This document shows positions 52,804 to 60,841 of a stretch of 64,000 nucleotides of DNA, piece by piece. Location: contig NZ_JANAIF010000010.1 of NCBI RefSeq assembly GCF_024721015.1, positions 18,691 through 82,690 on the forward strand. The letters run 5' to 3'. The DNA is from Xenorhabdus bovienii. Its GTDB lineage: Bacteria > Pseudomonadota > Gammaproteobacteria > Enterobacterales > Enterobacteriaceae. The translations under genes and the position numbers were made by a program. Position 1 is the first letter of the stretch. Each line of letters starts with the position of its first letter. The notes below the pieces were generated by a model. That model was not told where the DNA came from and ran no database searches. It worked only from the letters and a program-made list of their open reading frames with translations.

Positions 52804-54226
52804 CTATTTATTGACGGCTGACGTGATGTCATGCTCCTGCTGAGGATCAGACGCCAATGCCTGTTTCTGATTCCAGATAGAATCCTCCGGCATCTGGACA
52901 CGGGCGTCTAACCGGGTGCCGGCGGGTAAATCACAGGGTTCATCATCCGTGTAATGCGTCTGCTCATCCTGTGACTTGATGCGTCGGTTCTGCAATCGGG
53001 CAGGCATATGCGCGTTCTGTCGGTGCGTCACCTTGATTTCAATAGCCCCATCCGGCAGCACTTTATCATCGACATACACTAACTCATTACCATTGACGTC
53101 ACGGGGAACACTGATACCGCCATGAACACCCCATGCACCGTCAGCGTTATAGCCAAGGATGCCGGATATTCTGTAGTGACCAAGGCCGAGTTTGGTCACA
53201 GTGGCACCTTCGGATTCGTCGTTAGTGGTAAAGGTGCCATCGGGGTGGAGTTGGATAATAGGCGAGGTTTTCTTGAGAAAACCGTTGCCGTCAAAGACGG
53301 CGTTGCGATTATCCCACGCGACTCGCCAGTTCATCCAATTACCGTTATCCCCATTCTTGGCGCGATATCGTAATTGTCCGTCCCAGTACGCTGTCATGAT
53401 CTGGAATGGATACGAATTTACATGATCCATAGCAAACTGAACCATTGTTCCAGCCACGCCTGAGCTGCCGTCAACCCCGTCTGAATAAACAAAATATATT
53501 TGGTTATTTGGCAGATTGTTTAAGCTTTTCCCTCTTTTTCCCACTCCAGGGTCTGGGTGCACAACATTCGAATCTTTTCCTGTGACAACATCATAAAGAT
53601 GGTCTTGATATCCATTGCCACCCGCAAACCTGACACCACTACCACTATAATCAATAGAAATATTGCCCCATGTATCGTAGGCTCTTATTTTCAGGTTGGA
53701 ACCAAATCGATAGGTGTATGCGCATGCGCTGTCATTTCGGTATATCTCACTGACATACTCATCCCTGAGCCAACTAAGGAGCTGAGTAGAATCTTTTTGT
53801 ATAATTCGGCCTCCACCACCAAAGCCATAATCCCCAATTTTCATTACTCCCGATAAACCCAGGTTTTTCACAAACTCTGATTTATTCTGGATATCCGCCC
53901 CGTTCTGGAATTTATCCAGTTTTCCCTCCACCGCAGCCTGCAATGCCCGGATGGAGTCCAGCGTGACTTTCTGGCCGTTCGGCATCTCCACGTCAACCTT
54001 GCCGTTTTCACTCATCCATCGGTCCATGTTTTGCAGGAACAGGATGATAGCGGCGTTAATGGCACACATATGCCGGACGCCATCGGAAACGGTATCGGGA
54101 ACGGTGGTTGAGATGACATATTTTGCATTGTTAAGACTGACTGAGGGCGCAAAGGCCAGCACCAGTTCCGTGTCTGAATTCACCGACTGGATGACATTCT
54201 GAATCACCGTATTACCGGATTGAATG
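52804..54226 (-). pseudogene. 3' half of the tail-tip (gpI-gpJ fusion) gene, cut by the Tn3 transposon
   Basis: The C-terminal about 474 residues of the tail-tip gene, from SIQSGNTVIQNVIQ to the stop. It contains the QNGADIQNKSEFVKNLGL linker (also in the neighbouring fibre), a middle region with DGSSGVAGTMVQFAMDHVN and an extended C-terminal domain ending in QEHDITSAVNK. It lacks its own start: the frame that extends to 54315 uses transposon DNA. Joined to the 5' half at 60837 with one GAGAT, it gives a single uninterrupted frame. Confidence 0.9.
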
Positions 54227-54231
54227 GAGAT
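54227..54231. repeat. target-site duplication GAGAT, left copy
   Basis: Five bases directly outside the left inverted repeat, identical to 60837-60841 outside the right one, as expected of Tn3-family transposition. Confidence 0.95.
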
Positions 54232-54270
54232 GGCTAGGCGTAAGGATTCGTACGTAAATGTGTAAGATCG
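54232..54270 (+). repeat. left terminal inverted repeat of the Tn3-family transposon
   Basis: Reads inward GGCTAGGCGTAAGGATTCGT then ACGTAAATGTGTAAGATCG. It differs from the right repeat at position 21 only (A versus G). The GTAAG near the inner end resembles the conserved Tn3-family inner end TAAG. Confidence 0.9.
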
Positions 54271-54298
54271 CCTGCAAGCCCTTGCCCCATCTGCTCTG

Positions 54299-57278
54299 TC
54301 AGAATTTAATGTCATAGCTAGCAGGTGGGGGATGACGCTCTTTTACCTCGGATAAACCAAAGCGATTGATATGATGTGTACGGTACGGGCTAAATGTGAC
54401 CAGAAGTTCGGGGGTTAAAACCATCCCCTCAGCTTCCAGCTCTTTCAGAACCTGTGTAAGCGTCTGGCAATTGTGAAAAATCACAAGGTTAGCGACCAAA
54501 TGATTATATTTTATTACCTTCAGCTGTTCATCACGTACGTTATCCGTGATTTTATCGGCCCCAAAATGAACCCATTGGGTGAACTGGTTAAATCCTTCAC
54601 ATTTGTTTTGCGCTGCCTGAATAACACGGCGCAGTTCGTCATCACCAATATATTCCAGCAGGAACAGCGTTCTGATCACCCGACCAAGTTCGCGAAATGC
54701 AAAGTACAGTTTGTTTTTCCGACTGGCAGTGCCCAGTTTTCGCAGAATAGTTGAAGGCGAAAGCCGCCCAGCCCTGATGGATTGGGCAACCTGCAACATA
54801 TCGGGTAAGTGGCAGGAAATCAGCGCCCAGTCTATGACCTCTTTACTGAATAGTGTCTCGATATGCTGATAAATTTCATCTGGTTGTAGCTTTAAACCAT
54901 TTCAAATCTTTCCAGTTCCGAACTCTGGGCATCAGTTTAATACCTAACAGGAAAGCCAGCCCGTAAACAGGGGCGCTCTGCGCCTGTGTATCACCGTGTA
55001 AAATATCGGGCTGAATATTTGACTTATTTTTGGTGAGCCCATCCAGAATGTAGATTGCTTCCCACGCACCGCACGGAATAAAATGTGAAAATAAGGCAAT
55101 ATAAGTATCACTGACGTGATAATAAGCAATGCCTCCATAACCTCCGTAGCGAATATGCCGTTCGGATAACAGGTTGTTTTCATACAGATTCCACTGAGTT
55201 CCGTCTGCAGCAGCACGTTTTGTCTCTCCCCAATACCGGGGCAACTGGAACTGGTTATAACCATTAATTATGTCAACTGTTGCCGCTTCCAGCTTTTCCG
55301 TCGTCACCTGCCGCTGGTCAACAAACGAAATTTGTCGGGCGCTGATATCGGCGATAGTACGGGATGTCTGCATTGGACCAAGGCCTGTGGCATAAGCAAA
55401 GGTTGTGATGATTTTTCTGCGCGTCGATTTTTTTAATTTTCCCTTATGTCCACTCAGTGGGCCAATATGCTTATCCCAGTGAAGCCACTGGGTGGTATCA
55501 GAAATGATATCCAGCAAAGACAGTCCCAGTTTATTAAGTTTTTTTCCGACGGCGGCATCCAGCGCCTTAAACCCATCAGGAATGGGCTTTTTCTTTAACG
55601 TAGCCAGCTTGGGGCGACCATTAATAATCTGGAAAAAGGGATTATCCGGATAGAAATTATCTGCTTTTTGAGCCGCAGTGATCAGGAGATCCTGAACATG
55701 CTCAATGAAGGCGTCGGTTTCAAGAGGCAGGCCCACTTCCTGACCATAGGTATCCCGGGTTTCGGCACACTCCGTTAGAGGGACCAGCTCATCACGGTAA
55801 TCGGAGTAAACGTTCGCGCCTGTCACGCACAGATCACCTGATTTCAATTCGCGGACCATCTGCGTACAGACACAGACCTCAAATTGCCGGCGAGAAAGCT
55901 GTTCAGGTGCTTTTCTTTGCTGATCGCCTGTGATTAATTTCCACCATTTATCAGGAACCCACGAAAGGTCAGATAAACTGAGATCGCTTTCCGTTCCTTT
56001 TTTCAGTGTGATCCACTCAGTGCGACCTCGGCGTTGCAACAACATCAATGCCAAAGCCCGTTCGAAGCTTGTATCCTGACTGGTTGAGACAAAATTCAGC
56101 GTAGACAGAATGCGTAATAATTCAGCCCGACGCTGACTGAACGCCTTCAGCATAAACCGGCATTCGTTCTTGCCGCCGAACTCAATATGAAGACGTGAAA
56201 ATTCATACAAGTCAGGGCGGGAAGATACCGTTTCACGAATTATCTTTAACTGATTATCTGCAGATTCAGTCGAATGAAGTACGGTGTTAAGTAAAGCATA
56301 GCGGCGGAGGATCTCGTCAGTTTTCCCCTGGTTATCATCAAGATACTGTTGTAATTCAGCCTCTGCTACGCGGGATACCTTATTCATTTGTTTACAGAAA
56401 ATATCGCATAAGTCATCCGTTACCACGCCGAGACGTTGCTGGATCACCGCCAGTGTTATCGCATACCGTCTTGCAGGCACCAGATCTGCCATACTGGCAG
56501 CATCGAGCGCATTGCCTTCCAGCGCCCACTGGCTGACTTTGACGACAGGAATGGTTTTAAGCGCCCGGTTGTAACCCGCCAGATCAGTTAAAAGCTTAAA
56601 GCGAGCCAACAAATCTCTCATACCATAAACGGTAGGTCTGGCCGGGTCTTGCTTCAGGTCATTCCAGGCACTAACCCGCCTGGGATCGTCCCCGACGATA
56701 AACAGAGCGTCAAGAAAGGCGGCCCCCTCTTCACCTACCGCAGTCTGCACTTGCGAATACAGTGCCTGATTAGCCTCTGCACGCGCTGAGCGGGCAGTCC
56801 GTACCAGAGAATCAAAGGCGGGTAATTCATAGCGGTGGCGTATCAGTACTTCAATGCCCACATTGATAATATCAGCGACATCTTCCTTAATCAGTGCGGC
56901 ATCGATGAATGTGTTTCTAAGTAGCGATTTACCTGTTGCAGAGAACGGATTTACATCGAGAAAGCGACGTATTATACCGACATGTTTTCGCCGGGCTTCC
57001 GATTTATCATAGTGGTTTAAATTTCTGAGGTCGGCATTACGCCTGATGGACTGAGCGATATGTCTGATGAGTGGCTCAGGAACCTGGCTGGACAGAACAG
57101 AATATCCGAGCCGTTGAAACGTTTTCAGCAAAACGACGAAACCCAGACGCGTGGTTGGTGAACGCGCCGCCGTGGCACAAAATGCCAGTTCATCTTCAGT
57201 TGGCGTATAAAACCGCTCCAGCTCTGACGCCGTCAGGCGACTTTTGAACCGGGGGTAAGCCGTATCGTGGGGTTGCAC
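54299..57278 (-). pseudogene. tnpA: Tn3-family transposase TnpA, frameshifted
   Basis: A GTG at 57278 with AAGGAG upstream opens an 800-codon frame ending at 54876. An extra base at about 54890 (after TTTAAA) moves the remaining about 190 codons into another frame, which runs on to 54299 without interruption; together about 993 codons, the usual TnpA size. Family blocks are the N-terminal LTASELERFYTPTEDEL, the catalytic-domain HIRYGGYGGIAYYHVSDTY, HFIPCGAWEAIYILDGL and DILHGDTQAQS, and after the shift the C-terminal NKCEGFNQFTQWVHFGADK. The truncated product would lack the last catalytic acidic residue. Confidence 0.92.
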
Positions 57279-57398
57279 GTGTTTTGACTCCTTGTCGAAA
57301 AGGGTCTTCCGTGTATCATTTAAAGTAATCTATAAAAGTACCGCCATTCTGTCACGCTGGAATGCGGGTTGCAGGCCAGTTTTGTGAGGAGGGTTCAA
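57279..57398. promoter_or_regulatory. divergent tnpA/tnpR promoter and probable res site
   Basis: The 120-bp gap between the start codons of tnpA and the resolvase holds an AT-rich core with TATAAA-like sequence (around 57330-57340). In Tn3 elements this position holds the res recombination site and both promoters; I do not resolve individual resolvase-binding subsites. Confidence 0.5.
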
Positions 57399-58034
57399 TT
57401 GGGACAGATTGCAGCGATATATTGCCGCGTGTCGACGGGCGATCAGGATTGTCAGCGTCAGGAAACGGAGCTTCTCGCGCTGGCCGGTAAAGCTGGCTAT
57501 ACCATAGCCGGTATCTGGAAAGAAACTGCCTCCGGTAGTAAAAGCGATCGCCAGCAACGTCAAAAAATTTTGAATATGGCGCAGGCTAGAAAAATTGACC
57601 TGGTTCTGGTGACGGAACTGACCCGGTGGAGCCGCTCGACGCTGGATTTGTTTCATACACTGAATGACCTGCAATCCTGGGGCGTCGGACTTATTGCCCA
57701 AACAGGCTTACAGTTTGATTTATCCACTCCACAGGGAAAGCTGATTGCTACCCTGATGTCAGGCTTTGCCTAATTTGAACGGGATTTACTGAGGGAACGT
57801 GTCCGGTCTGGTGTCCAGGCAGCGCAAGCCAGGGGCGTCATTTTTGGGCGAAGGCCTGGGCAGCGGATAAAATCAGAGAAGCTAACACCTAAAGTATTAG
57901 CTCTTATAGCTGAAGGTTGTTCCTACAGACAAATTGGGCGGCAGTTAGACTTGAGCAAAAATACTGTGATGGCAATAGTCAAACGAGAACGAGAAAAAGT
58001 TGAAAGTATGTTAATTAAAAATAGCGGACTCTAA
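57399..58034 (+). pseudogene. tnpR: Tn3 resolvase (serine recombinase), internal stop codon
   Basis: A TTG start at 57399 with AGGAGG six bases upstream opens the frame. The catalytic Ser lies in AAIYCRVSTGDQDCQRQE. At 57771 the frame meets TAA where relatives have an acidic residue (SGFA|stop|FERDLLRERVRSGVQAA); beyond it the frame continues open through the hinge and C-terminal helix-turn-helix (CSYRQIGRQLDLSKNTVMAI) to the normal stop at 58034. The truncated 124-residue product lacks the DNA-binding domain. Confidence 0.9.
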
Positions 58035-58061
58035 TATCGTTAATTTAAAGGGTAATTTACG

Positions 58062-59663
58062 ATGATAACAAAGATAAAAATACATGGCTATCGGATCTAT
58101 AAAGAACTCATGCTAACGCCTAATCCAAGAATGAATATTATTGTGGGGGGAAACGAAGCTGGAAAGTCAACACTCATGGAAGCCATTACTCTTGCGTTAA
58201 CAGGAAGAATTAATGGACGGAGTGCATCCGAAGAACTCAATTCATACTGGTTTAATACTAACTTAATTTCAGAGTTTTTACATAAGCGTGCTTGCGGTCA
58301 ACGTGTAGCTTTACCTGAAATTCGTATTGAACTTTTCTTTGAGAATAGATCTGAATTACAGATATTGTGCGGGGCAATTAACAGTGATGTGCCAACAAAT
58401 GCTTGTCCTGGTGTGTCGTTAAATATTATTCCTAACCCAGAATACGCTGACGAATTAGATGAATGGATGAAAAACCCTTCGCCATTACTTCCAGTTGAAT
58501 ATTATTCTGTGGACTGGCGTTCTTTTGCAGACAACAAGCTCACCAATCGACCAAAACAACTTGTGACTGCGATAATTGACTCCCGAACAGTCCGCTCGTC
58601 ATCTGGTATCGACTTTCATCTACGCCAGATCCTTAGTGATCACCTTGAACCTGCCGAGAAAGCCTCAATTTCTCTTTTATATCGAGAAATAAAAGCGTCA
58701 ATGTCCGATACTGCGCTAGAGGATGTAAACAAACGCATAGGTACACTACATGCATCTTTATATGATCAGTCAATTGCTTTAGCAATGGATCAAAGTTCAC
58801 GAACCTCATGGGAAGCGGCCGTTACTCCACATGTCAATAACGTCCCATTCTCAATGTCAGGGCAGGGCCAACAGGCATCAATTAAGATATCACTAGCAAT
58901 GAGTCGTCACTCAGGGCAGGCAAATTTTGTGATGATTGAAGAACCTGAAAATCACCTTTCTCATACAAGTCTGACGATTCTTTTGTCTCGCCTAGAAACT
59001 CTAGCAGGTGAACAACAACAATTATTCATCACAACTCACAGCACCTTTGTACTCAATAGGCTAGGGCTGGGTTCCCTGCTACTTATTGGGCACGACTCCG
59101 TGAGTAAAATATCTGAGCTGGATCCTGATACAGTATCATATTTTCAGAAGCTTCCAGGATATGACACTCTTAGAATGGCATTGGCAAATAAAGTTGTCCT
59201 CGTCGAGGGGCCCTCTGATGAGATTGTATTTGAACGAATTTTTCAGGACCTATATGGAAAGCGCCCAATGGAGTTTGGCGTTGATGTTATTAGTATGCGA
59301 GGCTTATCTTTAGGCCGTTGTTTAGAATTATGCGCAGCGCTCGACAAAAATGTGGCAGTTCTCCGAGATAATGATGGCATTGACCCTATTTTATTACGTG
59401 AGCCAGTAGCAAATTGGCTTGCTGCGGGTCGAAGAGAGCTTTTTATTGGCAGCGTGGAAAGTGGGACAACCCTTGAACCTCAGCTGGTACACCACAATAG
59501 TGAAACTAGCATTCGGGCAATTTTGGGAATAACTCAAGCTGCAGATTTAACAATATGGATGAATCGGGAAAAAACGGAAACTGCACTTCGCATTGCAAGT
59601 GCTTCTCAAAGCATTACTCCTCCCGATTATATGCAAGATGCTGCAAGGTTCATTCATGGCTAA
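58062..59663 (+). CDS. OLD-family ATPase / TOPRIM nuclease (class 2 type, Gabija GajA-like)
   Basis: The protein has 533 residues. The RecF/ABC-like ATPase (1-350) has Walker A VGGNEAGKSTL (about 29-39), signature SGQGQQASIKISLAM (about 266-280), Walker B NFVMIEEPENHLS (about 287-299) and H-loop LFITTHSTFVLNRL. The TOPRIM domain (about 375-480) has VVLVEGPSDEIVFERI (catalytic Glu) and AVLRDNDGID (DxD). The gene starts 27 bp after the resolvase frame, behind AAAGGG, and overlaps the helicase gene by 8 bp. Class 2 OLD nucleases are defined by their link to UvrD-type helicases, as in Gabija; anti-phage nuclease activity is inferred. GajA is a little longer (about 580). Confidence 0.85.
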   Translation: MITKIKIHGYRIYKELMLTPNPRMNIIVGGNEAGKSTLMEAITLALTGRINGRSASEELNSYWFNTNLISEFLHKRACGQRVALPEIRIELFFENRSELQILCGAINSDVPTNACPGVSLNIIPNPEYADELDEWMKNPSPLLPVEYYSVDWRSFADNKLTNRPKQLVTAIIDSRTVRSSSGIDFHLRQILSDHLEPAEKASISLLYREIKASMSDTALEDVNKRIGTLHASLYDQSIALAMDQSSRTSWEAAVTPHVNNVPFSMSGQGQQASIKISLAMSRHSGQANFVMIEEPENHLSHTSLTILLSRLETLAGEQQQLFITTHSTFVLNRLGLGSLLLIGHDSVSKISELDPDTVSYFQKLPGYDTLRMALANKVVLVEGPSDEIVFERIFQDLYGKRPMEFGVDVISMRGLSLGRCLELCAALDKNVAVLRDNDGIDPILLREPVANWLAAGRRELFIGSVESGTTLEPQLVHHNSETSIRAILGITQAADLTIWMNREKTETALRIASASQSITPPDYMQDAARFIHG

Positions 59664-60726
59664 CTATCTAACACTTGCTGTTGCAGGTTCTCGTAAAACT
59701 CAAGGAATCGTTGATCATTGCACCTGTTTGCCAAAAACTCGGCGGGCATTGGTAGTGACATATACTAAAACGAACCAAGATGAGTTAAGTCGTCGTCTGG
59801 CAAACTCTGCAGGTGATCATACAGCAATAGAAGTAATGGGTTGGTATACATTTCTACTTCGCCATTTCGCCAAACCTTTCCTACCATTTAAATTTCCGAG
59901 CAAACGCGTTCTTGGGTTCAACTTTGATGGTAGGCCAATGATGAAGGCTAGAGGGGTTAACCGGTTTTTAGATTCAAGCGGAGCAGTTTATGCATGTGAG
60001 CTTGGTCGTCTTGCTCACGAACTTGTTTCAGAAAGTGAAGGAGCGTTAATACATAGACTGGAATGTTTATATGATGAAATTCTGATCGACGAAGTACAAG
60101 ATCTTAGCAGTCATGATTGGGAAATTATCGATGTGTGTCTTAGCTCATCGGTTGATATTCGAATGGTTGGCGATATTCGCCAATCTGTACTCTCGACTAA
60201 TCCACGCAGCTCAAAAAATAAAAAATACGCTTATGCAGAAGTAATAACATGGTTTCGTGAACGCCAAGCCAAAGGACTAATAAATATTACAGAGAGTGCC
60301 ACGACATGGCGTTGCCATCCCAATATTGCTGCATTCTCTGACACTATTTTTGATAAAAGCTGGCTGTTTCCTACAACTGACTCTAGGAACGAGATAGTCA
60401 CAGGTCATGATGGTGTATTCCTTGTGCCTAAAAGGTACGTTGCCGATTATGTTGCAAAATATCAACCTCAGTGTTTGCGGAATACGGCCAGCTCAGGAAA
60501 AGAATTTTATCTTAACTTCATGAATTTTAAAATTTCCAAGGGTTCAACACATGAGCGGGTACTAATCGTGCCTACGGCAGGGATTCTCAAGTTTATTCAA
60601 ACAGGTGATCCTCTGGGACCTGGGCCCGCGGCAAGTTTTTATGTAGCAGTCACAAGGGCGAAACAGAGTGTAGCTATTGTGGTCGATAAGCCTGGCAACT
60701 CATTACTTCCGTGTTGGCGACCATAA
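59656..60726 (+). CDS. compact UvrD-like SF1 helicase (Gabija GajB-like)
   Basis: The start is ATG 59656, inside the end of the nuclease gene (ATGGCTAA overlap), giving 356 residues; an earlier in-frame start lies in nuclease coding DNA. SF1A helicase motifs are all present: I LAVAGSRKTQGIVD, Ia VVTYTKTNQDEL, II ILIDEVQDLS, III MVGDIRQSVL, IV TTWRCHPNIAAF, V ISKGSTHERVLI, VI YVAVTRAKQSVAI. Two features are odd: the P-loop has Arg where the conserved second Gly stands (GSRKT for GSGKT), and the protein is half the size of UvrD and smaller than typical GajB (about 490), so the 1B and 2B subdomains must be minimal. Confidence 0.85.
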   Translation: MANYLTLAVAGSRKTQGIVDHCTCLPKTRRALVVTYTKTNQDELSRRLANSAGDHTAIEVMGWYTFLLRHFAKPFLPFKFPSKRVLGFNFDGRPMMKARGVNRFLDSSGAVYACELGRLAHELVSESEGALIHRLECLYDEILIDEVQDLSSHDWEIIDVCLSSSVDIRMVGDIRQSVLSTNPRSSKNKKYAYAEVITWFRERQAKGLINITESATTWRCHPNIAAFSDTIFDKSWLFPTTDSRNEIVTGHDGVFLVPKRYVADYVAKYQPQCLRNTASSGKEFYLNFMNFKISKGSTHERVLIVPTAGILKFIQTGDPLGPGPAASFYVAVTRAKQSVAIVVDKPGNSLLPCWRP

Positions 60727-60797
60727 ACTCATATATTGATACTGCCAGTTATATGAAGTTAGATTTTGGCAACGTAGATATGGCAAGGACTAGAGCA

Positions 60798-60836
60798 CGA
60801 TCTTACACATTTACGCACGAATCCTTACGCCTAGCC
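60798..60836 (-). repeat. right terminal inverted repeat of the Tn3-family transposon
   Basis: The reverse complement matches the left repeat at 38 of 39 positions and ends at 60836, immediately before GAGAT. It lies 71 bp after the helicase stop. Confidence 0.9.
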
Positions 60837-60841
60837 GAGAT
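60837..60841. repeat. target-site duplication GAGAT, right copy
   Basis: Perfect copy of 54227-54231, outside the right inverted repeat. Confidence 0.95.

Larger units (their letters stand above)
54232..60836. mobile_element. Tn3-family transposon carrying an OLD nuclease/UvrD helicase pair
   Basis: The 6605-bp element is bounded by 39-bp inverted repeats (one mismatch), starts GGCTAGGCGTAAGG and is flanked by a perfect 5-bp duplication GAGAT. Contents in order: frameshifted tnpA (minus), a 120-bp divergent promoter/res region, nonsense-mutated resolvase gene (plus), OLD-type ATPase/TOPRIM nuclease and UvrD-like helicase (plus). Its target is the tail-tip gene of a prophage. Both recombination genes are broken while the cargo is open, so it is probably fixed in place. 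Confidence 0.95.

Noticed and set aside
54232..54315. N-terminal extension of the 3' tail-tip fragment into the transposon
   Set aside because: The extension is translated transposon inverted repeat; the target duplication shows the true gene ends at 54226 here and continues at 60837.
54880..54895. Programmed frameshift in tnpA at TTTAAAG
   Set aside because: Programmed frameshifting is not known for Tn3-family transposases and no stimulatory structure is evident; an indel mutation is simpler.
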